Below the pieces are notes generated by a model. That model had not been told where the DNA came from. It saw only the letters and a list, made by a program, of their open reading frames with translations, and made no database searches. From Alphaproteobacteria bacterium (GTDB taxonomy: Bacteria; Pseudomonadota; Alphaproteobacteria; MPNO01; UBA2964), in NCBI GenBank assembly GCA_012103315.1, contig WLWZ01000009.1, positions 62,001 to 126,000 of the forward strand: a stretch of DNA of 64,000 nucleotides. The letters are read 5' to 3'. Below, piece by piece: positions 8,415 to 18,143 of this stretch. Numbering within the stretch: position 1 is the stretch's first letter; every line of letters starts with the position of its first letter. The translations under genes were made by a program, and so were the position numbers.

Positions 8415-11400
8415 TTACTTGTCTTCCAGTGCACCCAGAACCAATTGGCCGCCTTGTCCCCATCCGGCGTTTCCGACAACCTTATTGACGACGGGCCACT
8501 TAAATTTGCCGTCATGACGGAAGAAGTAGAGTTTTCCGTCCCGTCGCGTAGCGTAAATTCGGCCGCCGCCAGTTGAAAATACTGACGTGAATTGATTCCA
8601 TCCGCTGCCAAACTTTTTACTGGTTAGTCGCCATTTATAGTTTTGGTCATGGCGGTAAGCTAAAAGGTCGCCGTTCTTCCGAATGGCGTAGATTACGCCA
8701 AACCCACCGTAGAACACTTTGCTGAATTGGTTCCAACCGGTACCAAATTTCTTGCTTGCGACCTTCCAGTTAAATCGTCCGTCATGGCGGTAGGCTAAAA
8801 GGTCTCCATTCTTGCGAATGGCGTAGATTACACCTTTGCCACCACCAAATACCTGACGGAATTGATTCCATCCGGTTCCGATTTTCTTCTCGGTAAGTGC
8901 CCACTTATTTCTTTTGAAGTTGAACCCATAATAAAGGAGATAGCCGTTTGGTTGGATGCCGTAGAACTCTCCTGGATTACCCAGAAAAATTTTATTTTTG
9001 AATTGTTTCCGCCAACCCGAGCCAATCTTCACGCTTTGTTGGCGCCAACCATACAGGGTCTCAACAAGGCGGTTGCGGGTATACATCACAAGTTCGCCTC
9101 GCGGCTTAACCATGAAAATATGGTCGCTCCGGCCTTTCGCTACTCTTAGAGCTTCGAGTTTTTTGAGTTTTCGTGCTTTACGCGCTTTTCTTTTCGCGAG
9201 TTGTCTGGCCTTTCTGGCAGCGCGTCTTTTCGCTTTCCGACCCTCATTGCCTTTTTCAATAGTGTCCCCGAGGCTGGCGAGTTTTCTGGTTTCGCTGGTC
9301 CCGACATTATTTTTACCAATTGCCTTGTCGAGGGCTGAGTTCACTGCCGCACGCTTCTTGGTGTATATGTCGTTGACCTTGTCAAGGAGCGCATGCGGAA
9401 TCACTTTTGCCTTACGCCCGATCTTCATAACTTCTTGCGTGGCAGCACCCAGCGCAATGACAGTGAGCTGATCGGCATTAAACTTCATATCGGTCAATGA
9501 GAATGCGAACCGCTCCCCGAACCGTTTTCCCAACAGCCGGAAGTTCATCGCCAGGACTACGGGCTTACCCTGGATAGCGCCCCGCATGCTGCCATTAAGG
9601 CTACTCTTCTCCAAAGCAAAGAGATCCGGTTTGCCTACAATATTGACGCCCTGTGTCAGGATTTTGGTAAATTCTCCAAAGCCTTTTACGGTCTGTTTGG
9701 CTGCTTCCAGAACACCGACAGCTGTCTCTCTCGCTGCAATGAGGCTCGAGACCCGTGGGTCAAGTTCAACCGGAATGCTGGTAAGGCCCTTGCGAATACC
9801 TTCAAGCGTTTTGGAGGCGACTTCCCGTGAAGCTACGAGCGAGGCCTTGGCTGTTTCAAAACTGGCGAGTTCAGCGGCAGGCTTTACATTCTTGGCCTGG
9901 CATACCGCGCGGGCCGGCAAGTCAGCTACATTCTTATGCTTTTGGCATTTCCACTTCATCTTCGGGATGATGCACTTACCCAGGATCTTTTTCTCGCAAC
10001 CATCCTTGACGGGCTTGCCCCACACGCAGATCCGCTTGGATTGATTACAGCTATGGATACGGCTCTTCGCCCCCTTAATTTTGTTATTCATGTTGCCGAT
10101 ATCGCGGTCGAGTTTTTTAACGTCATCCTCGGCCGCCTTGAGCTGCTTTGCTGGTTTTTGGCGCTCCTTGCGAACCTTTGCCTTCATCCGGGTAATATCA
10201 CCATCCAGCTTCTTCACTTTTTTCTGCGCAGTGGTGATGTCTTTCGTTGCAGCGTCAACGTCTTTGCGCACCTGCGCGAAGGCAGTCTGGACCGCTTTTT
10301 TACCGGATGTTCTCAACCATTTACCGGGATCGGAACTCAGGCTTGCATCGAGACGGAAGTCTGCCTTCGCGAGATGCTCCAAACTGACAATCGGTTCGCC
10401 AGTGCTGGCCAGGAAGTTGAATTTGAACAGGCTGCCGAAATTCTGCAACGCGGCCAGCTTGAACTGGTTCAGCTGCATCACTAGCTCAAACTCACTTTTT
10501 GAGCCAAACAGTTCCAGGCCACGCGTTTTGATAATGAGTTTCGGCAATGGGAATTCCCGATCACCGGCGCTAGCCCGTGCGACGAGTTCGACGTCTCCTT
10601 GCGGAAACTTGATCGGCCCGACGCCCAACTTGGCAGTTTTAGCGCGGATCTCGATGCCTTCGTCGGCCTGGATAAAGGCGCGATCAACGGTTGCAAGGTT
10701 GGTGCCGAGAACCCGAAGCGCGCCACCCATATCGATGCCTGCTGATCCTGACGCCTCAAGCTTGATCGCAATATAGGGTCCTTCACCCTTCTTGGTGCCC
10801 GCAATCGCGATGTCCGGGAAGTCTTTTGGCAGCTTCAAGCCTTTGTTCTTGCCGATAGCCTTACCCATCTCAACAAAGATGGAGGCAATATCTTTGATCC
10901 CCAACGAGGCAATCTTGTTCGGCCCTTCGTCAAGCGCCAACCTGACCTCTTGCGGTATTGGAAAGCCAGCGGTCTCGGCACCAACCTGGCCCGAGGCAAA
11001 GACATCAAATGTCTTGCCGCCAATCGTCGTCTTCCCGCCAAAACCAAGATCGACAGTGCCGCCCTGGCCACCGAACGTCATCCGATAGTCTTCGATGGTC
11101 ATCCACGGAATGCCAAACGCCTTCTTCCAGGGAATCCCTTTGAAGGTACTCGCCGTTACCGATACTTCGGGTGCGCCGGTGCCCTGCGTGATGGCGGTCT
11201 CCAGCACCATGTTGACTTTTTGTTTACCAATTTTGAAATCAGTTTCGCCTTCAAAGCCCATTGTGACGCCTTTGACGATCGGGCGTTTGGTTGGCGAGTC
11301 TTTGGCTTTGCGTCCCTGAAGAGAAAGCGTCGCCAGCAGCGAGAATTGCATATCTGCTGGTAGCTTGATCTTATTGCCGATACTGGGTCGGAACTTCGGC

Positions 11401-12101
11401 AGATCGGCGCGCATAACGATCTCTGGCGCCGGAGGTTTGCCCTCAAGCAAATTGTCGAGCACGTTGCCGATAATAGAAACAGTCGTATAGACCTTGCTCG
11501 ATTTACCACCGAGGAACTTGATCGCATCATTCAGTGGCTTCGCATTGCCCAGATTAAAGCTCGCGAAGTTGGTCAGTCCCTGTGGCACCGCCAATGTATA
11601 GTCGCTATCGCCGAACAATTTGTCCGTAACCGCCCGTGCATTTGCGGGCAGGTCTTTGGCCTCAACTTCGACATCCCCCGCAGCAAAAGCGAGGAGCTGA
11701 TTGTCAAACTTGATGGTGTCGAGAAGCTCAATTCCAGGGGCTTTTTTGAAGATATCCTTGAACTTAAAGATGCGTTTGGGCCCGAACGCAATAAAGGTCG
11801 ATTGCGCGCCACCGCCGCTATAGGCTAAAAAGTTCCAATTGATGTTCAGGAACTTTACATCGCCGGTAATCGCACCGCCGGATTCCTTGACGTTCGTGAC
11901 ATTCAGGCCGGGGAGTTTCCGCGCTGCCTTGAGGATTTTTTTGAGGGCCGAAGATTGTGCCGCTTTCATTGCGCCAGCTGCAAGGGCCTTATCGACTTCG
12001 TCCTGCAGATTGCCTGCATGTGCCGTTGAGACGGTTCCAAATGCCGTTGTGAAAGCGATCGCCGCTGCGAACAAAGATGTGCGGAATGATGAACGGATCA
12101 T
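8415..12101 (-). CDS. Large secreted protein with C-terminal tachylectin-2-like beta-propeller
   Basis: ATG at 12101 is chosen over the track's TTG at 12113; GGGG lies about 5 bases upstream and a clean signal peptide follows (cleavage after AFGTVSTAHA). The 1228-residue protein has a long beta-rich region of unknown fold (about 30-600), a coiled-coil hairpin with a six-cysteine insert (around 620-745; SCNQSKRICVWG), a strongly basic helix (RKAKRRAARKARQLAKRKAR, near 965), and five repeats of about 45 residues at the end (consensus IYAIRKNGDLLAYRHD...W...KKFGTGWNQF). Five such blades match tachylectin-2, an N-acetylglucosamine-binding lectin. It is likely exported and may bind glycans. It stands alone, downstream of the amidase gene on the same strand. 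Confidence 0.85.
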   Translation of the reverse strand: MIRSSFRTSLFAAAIAFTTAFGTVSTAHAGNLQDEVDKALAAGAMKAAQSSALKKILKAARKLPGLNVTNVKESGGAITGDVKFLNINWNFLAYSGGGAQSTFIAFGPKRIFKFKDIFKKAPGIELLDTIKFDNQLLAFAAGDVEVEAKDLPANARAVTDKLFGDSDYTLAVPQGLTNFASFNLGNAKPLNDAIKFLGGKSSKVYTTVSIIGNVLDNLLEGKPPAPEIVMRADLPKFRPSIGNKIKLPADMQFSLLATLSLQGRKAKDSPTKRPIVKGVTMGFEGETDFKIGKQKVNMVLETAITQGTGAPEVSVTASTFKGIPWKKAFGIPWMTIEDYRMTFGGQGGTVDLGFGGKTTIGGKTFDVFASGQVGAETAGFPIPQEVRLALDEGPNKIASLGIKDIASIFVEMGKAIGKNKGLKLPKDFPDIAIAGTKKGEGPYIAIKLEASGSAGIDMGGALRVLGTNLATVDRAFIQADEGIEIRAKTAKLGVGPIKFPQGDVELVARASAGDREFPLPKLIIKTRGLELFGSKSEFELVMQLNQFKLAALQNFGSLFKFNFLASTGEPIVSLEHLAKADFRLDASLSSDPGKWLRTSGKKAVQTAFAQVRKDVDAATKDITTAQKKVKKLDGDITRMKAKVRKERQKPAKQLKAAEDDVKKLDRDIGNMNNKIKGAKSRIHSCNQSKRICVWGKPVKDGCEKKILGKCIIPKMKWKCQKHKNVADLPARAVCQAKNVKPAAELASFETAKASLVASREVASKTLEGIRKGLTSIPVELDPRVSSLIAARETAVGVLEAAKQTVKGFGEFTKILTQGVNIVGKPDLFALEKSSLNGSMRGAIQGKPVVLAMNFRLLGKRFGERFAFSLTDMKFNADQLTVIALGAATQEVMKIGRKAKVIPHALLDKVNDIYTKKRAAVNSALDKAIGKNNVGTSETRKLASLGDTIEKGNEGRKAKRRAARKARQLAKRKARKARKLKKLEALRVAKGRSDHIFMVKPRGELVMYTRNRLVETLYGWRQQSVKIGSGWRKQFKNKIFLGNPGEFYGIQPNGYLLYYGFNFKRNKWALTEKKIGTGWNQFRQVFGGGKGVIYAIRKNGDLLAYRHDGRFNWKVASKKFGTGWNQFSKVFYGGFGVIYAIRKNGDLLAYRHDQNYKWRLTSKKFGSGWNQFTSVFSTGGGRIYATRRDGKLYFFRHDGKFKWPVVNKVVGNAGWGQGGQLVLGALEDK
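8430..9115 (-). repeat. Five tandem ~135-bp coding repeats (tachylectin-like blades)
   Basis: Five units of about 45 codons lie at the 3' end of the large secreted protein gene. The two central units are also alike at DNA level: the plus-strand string CATGGCGGTAAGCTAAAAGG recurs 135 bases later as CATGGCGGTAGGCTAAAAGG, followed in both by a nearly identical GCGAATGGCGTAGATTA region. The outer units are diverged. This indicates recent duplication of one blade. Confidence 0.8.
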
Positions 12102-12205
12102 TGTATCCCCCAATTAAATATTTAACCCAACCCTAGGCCGTAATGTTTTTGACAGCCAAACTCTATTCCACATCCGTACGCCGCAAATGAGACAAAATTA
12201 TGGCG

Positions 12206-12221
12206 ATCACGAACGCGTGAT
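12206..12221. repeat. Perfect 6-bp inverted repeat between amidase and secreted-protein genes
   Basis: ATCACG-AACG-CGTGAT forms a perfect 6-bp stem with a 4-base loop, about 105 bases upstream of the secreted-protein start and 34 bases past the amidase stop. No T-run follows on either strand, so it is either a weak terminator for the amidase or an operator. The surrounding 140 bases are AT-rich and probably hold the promoter of the downstream gene. Confidence 0.35.
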
Positions 12222-12254
12222 AAATATTAGGTTAGCTAATCTGATTTGTGAGAG

Positions 12255-13547
12255 CTAGCGCCAAGTTCCCAATTTATCCACAACCCAGCGCGACCAGCTG
12301 AGAAGGGTTTCATCACGCCAACGGCGTCCGACGAGTTGGATACCGACAGGCAATTCATTTGGTCCCAAATGTGTTGGCAGTGAGATTGTCGGGACATGCA
12401 GAATCGTCCAGCAACCCTGGAATTGTGGGTCTCCGGTATAGCTGAGCCCTTCGGGTGCTTCGCCGGTTGCTGATGGCGCAAGAATGAAATCAACATCGCC
12501 AAAAACTGTGTCGAGTTGCGCGCGGCTGTCATTGGCAAGGATCACCGCGTTCTGATAGGTCGCGAACTCCATTGAGGTGCCATTTTCGAGCTGCTTTGCA
12601 ATGTTGTCGCTAAGATGGTCGGGTTCATTTTGCCACAAATCTGCCATTACCCGACTGCGCTCAAAGTCATTGAGTGCATTTCGGGCGGCACTTAAATCAG
12701 CAAAGGAGCTGGGCAAGGCGATATCGACGATCTCAGCGCCCGCAATTGTTAAACGCTCGACACTATCGTCGAGTGCGGCGATGGTTTCAGGCAGCGCAGA
12801 TTCCCAGTGATGCGTCCGGCACAGGCCAATTTTGGGTATGGCATCGCCGGGCAAAACTTCTGAACGCGGGCGGTTCAAAAGAACACTCATTAAAAGGTCA
12901 GCGTCATCGATAGTGCGTGTGAGAAGCCCAATGGTGTCGAGGTTCTCGGCCGCGAACATTAATCCGGATCGGTTGATCAAATTATAGGTCGGTTTGTAAC
13001 CGACGGTGCCGCAAAAGCTCGCCGGTCGAAGAACAGAACCACCGGTTTGGGTCCCAAATGCCCCATGGACCATATAATCGGCAACGGCAGCACCGGAACC
13101 GCTGGAGGACCCGCCGGGTGTATGAGATGGATTGTGGGGGTTGGTGGTCGGACCCGGAAACGAGCCGGCAAATTCACACGTAACGGTCTTGCCGAGAATG
13201 ACCGCTCCCGCAGCGCGGAGTATTGCGACACAGGCGGCATCTGTTTTGGGCTGATGATCTTCATAGGCAGATGATTGCATTTGGGTCGGCATATCTGACG
13301 TGTCGATCACATCTTTCACGCCGATGGGGAGACCGTGTAGGGGGCCTTTATTTGTCGTGTCATCGAGAATGCGCGCCTGTGTGAGAGCGTAGGCTGGATC
13401 GATATAGGCCCAGGCTTTGACTGCGTCTTCACGGGCTGAAATTCGATCAAGACAGGCCTGTGTTACCGCTTCGGCCGATATTGACCCTGTCGCAATTTTC
13501 TGGACGATTTCGGTGGCGGGAAGTTCGTTTAACTGATCTGTGGACAT
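12255..13547 (-). CDS. Amidase signature family hydrolase
   Basis: The 430-residue enzyme carries the full amidase-signature catalytic set: lysine in LPIGVKDVID (about residue 78), the Gly/Ser-rich loop GGSSSGSGAAVA and the nucleophile region TQTGGSVLRPAS, giving the Ser-cisSer-Lys triad. Length and absence of GatA-specific context argue for a catabolic amidase (allophanate-, carbamoyl- or aryl-amide-hydrolase type) rather than tRNA amidotransferase. It is divergent from the amidohydrolase at 13635 across an 87-base gap, suggesting coordinated expression. The specific amide is unknown. Confidence 0.9.
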   Translation of the reverse strand: MSTDQLNELPATEIVQKIATGSISAEAVTQACLDRISAREDAVKAWAYIDPAYALTQARILDDTTNKGPLHGLPIGVKDVIDTSDMPTQMQSSAYEDHQPKTDAACVAILRAAGAVILGKTVTCEFAGSFPGPTTNPHNPSHTPGGSSSGSGAAVADYMVHGAFGTQTGGSVLRPASFCGTVGYKPTYNLINRSGLMFAAENLDTIGLLTRTIDDADLLMSVLLNRPRSEVLPGDAIPKIGLCRTHHWESALPETIAALDDSVERLTIAGAEIVDIALPSSFADLSAARNALNDFERSRVMADLWQNEPDHLSDNIAKQLENGTSMEFATYQNAVILANDSRAQLDTVFGDVDFILAPSATGEAPEGLSYTGDPQFQGCWTILHVPTISLPTHLGPNELPVGIQLVGRRWRDETLLSWSRWVVDKLGTWR

Positions 13548-13634
13548 AGACTTTCTTCTGAAATTCGAGGATTTGAAGCAGCGCTTTGCGCATGATAGCG
13601 TCCTGAAAGATCAAACGAAATGGGCGAGGATATA

Positions 13635-15161
13635 ATGGCTGATAAGCTGCTGATTAGGGGTGGTCTGGTTTATGACCATGATGGTGATGTCCATAGGCCG
13701 TCCGTTGCCGATATTCTGATAGACGGCGCTGATATCGCTGCGATTGGGTCAGATTTGTCACCTGAACAGGTCGCTGGCGCTGAAATTGTCGATGCTTCTA
13801 ATCATCTGGTCGTACCGGGGTTGATCAACGCTCACTACCATTCGCATGACACGTTATGCCGCGGCATGTTTGAAGACATCCCACTGGAATTTTGGCTTCT
13901 CTACACTTTGCCGATGGGGACTTTCCGCTCGAAGGAAGAAATCCGGATACGGACGTTGGTCGGCGCGCTGGAATCAATGCGCTGCGGCATTACGACCGTG
14001 CAGGACATGCTCGGGCTGATTCCGATGACCGAGGAAAATATCGATGTCGTGCTCGATGCGTATGAGGAAATTGGTGAACGCGTCGTGTTCTCGCCGATGG
14101 TGTTTGATATTCCAGCCGTCGGTATGCTTCGCCATAAAGACCTGCTACCATCCGAAATTCAGGAAATGATGGGCAATCAGGCAGATAATCCGAAACAGCA
14201 ACTCGATATGCTAGAGGCTCAAATTCAGCGTCGTCCGGCCAAAGGCATCACCCATTGGGCGGTGGGGCCGTTTGCGCCGCAACGTTGTTCTATCGAACTG
14301 CTATCTGGTTGTGCTGATTTTGCGGAACGGCATGACCTCGGCATCTATATCCATGTCTACGAAACCCGTGGCCAGGTTGTTATGGCACGCGAAATGTACG
14401 GCGAATATGGCGGGTCATTTATCAAGTATCTTGATGCAGCGGGCATGCTCAATCACCGGCTTAATATCGCGCATTCTGTATGGATCAGCCGCGAAGAGAT
14501 GGATCAGATGGCGGAAGCCGATGCTGGTGCTGTGCTTTGCTATAACAGCAATATGAAGCTCAAAAGCGGCATTTCACCGATGCGAGATATGCGTGATGCT
14601 GGGATGCGGGTTGGACTGGGATGTGACAATTGTTCCGGCAGTGATGTCCAGAACATGTTCCAGGCAATGAAGGCCTATTGCATGTTGGGTGCGGTAAGTG
14701 ACCCAATGCCGGGGACGCCATTGGCGCGTGAGGCTTTACGTCACGGTACCCTGGGCAGTGCGCGATCTGCTTGCATGGATGATCAGCTTGGTGCTCTCAA
14801 GCCGGGTTACAAAGCTGACATGATGTTGCTGGATATGAACGATACAGCTTACTTGCCCTATAACAGCGCGGCTCGTCAGCTGGTTTACTCCGAGACCGGG
14901 CGCTCTATTGATACGGTGATTATTGATGGCAAGGTCGTCATGAAAGACCGTGTTGTTCAGACCATTGATGAAGAGGCGCTCCGCGAAGAAGTCGCTGATT
15001 TGATGAAGAGCTTTATCCCGGAATATGAAGATGTGGTGAAACAGCGTGAGGTCGCGCTGCCCTATCTGACGGAAGCGCATCAACGGGTCTGGGATACCGA
15101 TATTGGTCTGCGCCGCTTCGTTGCCCGGACTGGTTATGGCGATGGTGACCTACCGCAGTAG
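13635..15161 (+). CDS. Amidohydrolase family protein (chlorohydrolase/cytosine-deaminase-like)
   Basis: ATG at 13635 is chosen because GAGGA precedes it by 4 bases; the track start at 13620 overlaps that site. The 508-residue protein is a subtype III amidohydrolase: the metal-binding H-x-H is in GLINAHYHSHDTL, further ligand regions are IAHSVWISREEM and GLGCDNCSGSD, and flanking beta-sandwich segments are present (start, and YKADMMLLDMND near the end). Such enzymes deaminate or dechlorinate purine, pyrimidine and triazine rings with one divalent metal. Paired divergently with the amidase, it fits N-ring or ureide catabolism. The exact substrate is not identifiable. Confidence 0.9.
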   Translation: MADKLLIRGGLVYDHDGDVHRPSVADILIDGADIAAIGSDLSPEQVAGAEIVDASNHLVVPGLINAHYHSHDTLCRGMFEDIPLEFWLLYTLPMGTFRSKEEIRIRTLVGALESMRCGITTVQDMLGLIPMTEENIDVVLDAYEEIGERVVFSPMVFDIPAVGMLRHKDLLPSEIQEMMGNQADNPKQQLDMLEAQIQRRPAKGITHWAVGPFAPQRCSIELLSGCADFAERHDLGIYIHVYETRGQVVMAREMYGEYGGSFIKYLDAAGMLNHRLNIAHSVWISREEMDQMAEADAGAVLCYNSNMKLKSGISPMRDMRDAGMRVGLGCDNCSGSDVQNMFQAMKAYCMLGAVSDPMPGTPLAREALRHGTLGSARSACMDDQLGALKPGYKADMMLLDMNDTAYLPYNSAARQLVYSETGRSIDTVIIDGKVVMKDRVVQTIDEEALREEVADLMKSFIPEYEDVVKQREVALPYLTEAHQRVWDTDIGLRRFVARTGYGDGDLPQ

Positions 15162-15260
15162 CGCGAAACTAAACGATTTCTTGCGGTTGGTTTGGAGCTC
15201 CCGTAGCCTGATTGTAAAGACGATATTCTAGACAGGCTTGGATTCGGCTGAGGAGATGAC

Positions 15261-16208
15261 ATGGCTTTTACTGGATTACACACGACGATCTTTGCCGCCC
15301 CTGACATGAAAGAGGCGCAGCGCTTTTACACTGATTGGGGCTTGCGCAAGGTCAAGGCGACGGCAAGCCATTCAATTTTCGAAACTAAAATTGGCAGTCG
15401 CGTCGAGCTGAAATCGTCCAAGGCCAAGGACCTGCCACCTGCTGCGGCGCCCGACATGCATTTTCGTGAGATGATCTGGGGGGTTTCGTCGAAGAAGCAT
15501 CTTGCCGAGATTAAAAGAGAACTTAAGAAGGACCGCGAGGTTTCGGAGGACAAGGACGGCACACTGCACTGCATTGATCCGAACGGGCTCGGTGTTGGGT
15601 TCAGAGTGTGGAAGCCACGCACGAAAATCGACGCAGCCCGAACTAAGATCAATTCGTTCGATATTCAGGAACGTGTCGATGAAATCAGCACATTCTATAA
15701 AGACGCACATCCCATTCGGATGGGCCATATCGGCTTTATTCTTCCGGATCTGAAAGCGGCGGAGAAATTTTATAAAGACCGGCTTGGTTTTTGGCTGTCT
15801 GACAAATACGGCAAAGCCGCCTTGTTCTTGCGCTGTGCGGCAAAAAGCCAACATCACAACCTGTTCATGATCTGGAGTGAAGTCGGCAACATAAAGTATC
15901 ACCATACAGCTTTTGAGGTTCGCGACATTCACGAAGTTTTCGGTGGCGGTATGGCCTTCGATAAAAAAGGTTGGGAAACCGAAGTGGGTCCCGGTCGCCA
16001 TCCAATCTCGTCAGCCTATTTCTGGTACTTCAAGTCACCCTGTGGCGGAGCCATTGAATATTTCACTGACTCCGACTATCTGACCGAGAATTGGAAACCG
16101 CATAATTACCGAAACAATCTATTTTCGGAATGGCACCTGCCGGACGGTATTAAGCAGGTGAAGGATGACAAGATCAGGCCGTCGGTATCAGCGGCAGGCA
16201 AACACTAA
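15261..16208 (+). CDS. Two-module VOC (glyoxalase/extradiol dioxygenase-like) protein
   Basis: The 315-residue protein contains two vicinal-oxygen-chelate modules: residues about 5-120 (HTTIFAAPDMKEAQRFYTDWG) and about 150-300 (MGHIGFILPDLKAAEKFYKDRLGFW). The second module keeps candidate metal ligands: the H of MGHIGF, the H of YHHTAFEV and the E of GAIEYFTD. This resembles extradiol ring-cleavage dioxygenases, where the C-terminal module is catalytic and the N-terminal one degenerate. A strong GAGGAG site lies 8 bases before the ATG. Ring cleavage would fit the surrounding aromatic and heterocyclic catabolism, but the activity is inferred. The DUF1194 gene follows on the same strand. Confidence 0.83.
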   Translation: MAFTGLHTTIFAAPDMKEAQRFYTDWGLRKVKATASHSIFETKIGSRVELKSSKAKDLPPAAAPDMHFREMIWGVSSKKHLAEIKRELKKDREVSEDKDGTLHCIDPNGLGVGFRVWKPRTKIDAARTKINSFDIQERVDEISTFYKDAHPIRMGHIGFILPDLKAAEKFYKDRLGFWLSDKYGKAALFLRCAAKSQHHNLFMIWSEVGNIKYHHTAFEVRDIHEVFGGGMAFDKKGWETEVGPGRHPISSAYFWYFKSPCGGAIEYFTDSDYLTENWKPHNYRNNLFSEWHLPDGIKQVKDDKIRPSVSAAGKH

Positions 16209-16278
16209 GAAGAACGATGCGTATCGGCCCCACAAAGAAAGTCGGGCGCTAAGTTTATCTAGGGCAGAGGAGGGTGCT

Positions 16279-17007
16279 ATGCGGGCTATAGGTTGGCTTT
16301 CAGGCGCAATATCTATGCTGCTGGTTCTATTTATTTTGCCGGTGCAAGCTCAAAAAAAGACCCCAGTTGATCTTGAACTAATCTTGATGGCGGATGGATC
16401 AGGCAGTGTTGATCAGGCAGAGTTTTTGATCCAGCGCCAGGGATACGCAAAAGCACTTCGGCATCCTGATATTTGGCACGGTATCAGCAGTGGCATCTTA
16501 CGGCGGATTGCGTTGTCTTATGTCGAATGGAGTGGGCCAAAACTGCAAATTCCAATTATTGACTGGACAGTGATTGAGAAAAAATCAGATCTGGAAGCAT
16601 TTGCGAAGAAGCTGGAAACCTTGCCGCGTGAGCTTTATTCAGGTGGCACCGCCATCGGCAATGCCATCCTGTATGGCGCAAATTCAATCAAGTCTAACCA
16701 ATTTGAAGGGACCAGAGAGGTCATTGACCTATCTGGTGATGGCTGGGATCGCAACGGTCTGCCGGCCGCGGAAGGGCGTGATCAGGCGGTAAAGATGGGC
16801 GTGACCATAAATGGTCTGCCAATCCTCGATGAATTTCGGGTTGGTCTCGATAAGTTTTTTGTAAAGAACGTAATTGGCGGTCGCGGCGCGTTCTCGGTCC
16901 CGGCAAACGGTTTTCAGGACGTGTTCTTTGCGATCCGCCGCAAGCTTATTCTCGAGATTTCAGGGCCCCCTGTTCCGATGAATGGGGTGGCGCAGCTTCC
17001 GCAATAA
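16279..17007 (+). CDS. DUF1194 von Willebrand factor A-like secreted protein
   Basis: ATG at 16279 is chosen over the track start because GAGGAGGG lies 5-12 bases upstream and the protein then starts with a signal peptide (cleaved after LPVQAQ). The 242-residue product matches DUF1194, a periplasmic vWA-like family. A MIDAS-type metal site is visible: MADGSGSVD (DxSxS), a threonine in SGGTAIGNAI and an aspartate in VIDLSGDGWD. Function is unknown in the family; adhesion or complex assembly is plausible. It sits between the VOC protein and the FkbM methyltransferase without an obvious pathway link. Confidence 0.85.
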   Translation: MRAIGWLSGAISMLLVLFILPVQAQKKTPVDLELILMADGSGSVDQAEFLIQRQGYAKALRHPDIWHGISSGILRRIALSYVEWSGPKLQIPIIDWTVIEKKSDLEAFAKKLETLPRELYSGGTAIGNAILYGANSIKSNQFEGTREVIDLSGDGWDRNGLPAAEGRDQAVKMGVTINGLPILDEFRVGLDKFFVKNVIGGRGAFSVPANGFQDVFFAIRRKLILEISGPPVPMNGVAQLPQ

Positions 17008-17059
17008 TGTCAAAAACCATTGCTGAAACTGTGCCATCTTCAGGGGTAAACATGTCGGG

Positions 17060-18064
17060 ATGGGCGGAGCGAAAAGCAAAGGAATTTGGGGCGTGCGGAA
17101 CAGCGATTTATTTCGGGGCTTAGACGTTCAAAATTTGGCGTCAGAAAACCCGGTTTCATACATCGACATTGGAACACGCGGCGGATTTCAGGATGATCTA
17201 GCTGCGATCGCTTTTGCGGTAGACGCCATTGGGTTTGAACCTGAGCAAAAAGCCTTTGATATATTGGATGTTACGGGAACGGGTCCATGGCGTAGCGCTC
17301 GTATTTTGCCGCATGCAATCGGGGGCGTAACGGGCCATCAGATTCTGTCTGTTCCGACTGATCCTGTATCAACGACCCTTCTTACCCCGGATCCGGCGAT
17401 TGGAAGACGCTTCGATAAATCTCAGTTTTTTGATGTTCAGGAGAAAATCGAGGTTGAGACGTTGTTGTTGGATGACGCTCTCTCCGACTTAGAGCTGCCC
17501 TCGCGTGACTTTCTTAAGATCGACATCGAGGGGGCGGAGCTCGACGTTTTAAAAGGCTCGCCCGAAACAGTAGATAGTTTGCTAGCTGTTAAAACCGAGG
17601 TGTCCTTTTTGAAACATCGCGTGAATCAACCGCTTGCACACGATATCGCAGCTTTCTTTCACGAGAGAGGCTTCGAACTCATGGACCTGGTTGACCAAGC
17701 CCATTGGCGTCGTGAGGGCTATGTGATTCATCCATATTTGTCATCAGACAATCCACGCTATTCCCGGGGACAGCTCGTCCAATCTGACTATTTGTTTTTC
17801 CGATCAGTGGATAGGTTGGGTGATGATGTCCCAGCAAAAATTCGGCTAGCTCTAATTGCGATGGCAATGGGTTATTTTGACTACGCATTGACGGTGTTTG
17901 AAAGCCCAGACGTCACGGAACACGTTGATGAAAGTTACGGTGTGAAGGCGATTGATTTGGTGGCTCCAGCATCGCGGCGATATGGACGTAAAGTTCATCG
18001 AAGGGCGATTTGGCAGCAATTGCGCGGGCTTGTACCTCTATTGCGTTACCTGAAAAACCATTGA
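17060..18064 (+). CDS. FkbM family methyltransferase
   Basis: The 334-residue protein has SAM-binding motifs of the FkbM family: YIDIGTRGG (motif I), IGFEPEQKA (motif II) and the diagnostic FLKIDIEGAELDVLKG. No signal peptide or membrane segment is visible, so it is cytoplasmic. FkbM enzymes methylate hydroxyls on polyketides and surface glycans. No glycan-synthesis cluster adjoins it, so its acceptor is unknown. The last 80 residues (FDYALTVFESPDVTEHVDES onwards) form a helical tail outside the core fold. Only a weak ribosome binding site is seen. Confidence 0.87.
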   Translation: MGGAKSKGIWGVRNSDLFRGLDVQNLASENPVSYIDIGTRGGFQDDLAAIAFAVDAIGFEPEQKAFDILDVTGTGPWRSARILPHAIGGVTGHQILSVPTDPVSTTLLTPDPAIGRRFDKSQFFDVQEKIEVETLLLDDALSDLELPSRDFLKIDIEGAELDVLKGSPETVDSLLAVKTEVSFLKHRVNQPLAHDIAAFFHERGFELMDLVDQAHWRREGYVIHPYLSSDNPRYSRGQLVQSDYLFFRSVDRLGDDVPAKIRLALIAMAMGYFDYALTVFESPDVTEHVDESYGVKAIDLVAPASRRYGRKVHRRAIWQQLRGLVPLLRYLKNH

Positions 18065-18143
18065 CCTAGGCAGGCACTCGGCTTGCGCCCCGTGATCTCC
18101 CGGCGTAGCGTTTTCGGATAAAATTAAATTCAGGGAGATCGTT

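Noticed and set aside
9936-10776. Long plus-strand ORFs (182 and 231 residues) opposite the secreted lectin-like protein gene
   Set aside because: They are antisense shadows of a clear minus-strand gene with signal peptide and repeats; their translations show no domain and no ribosome binding site.
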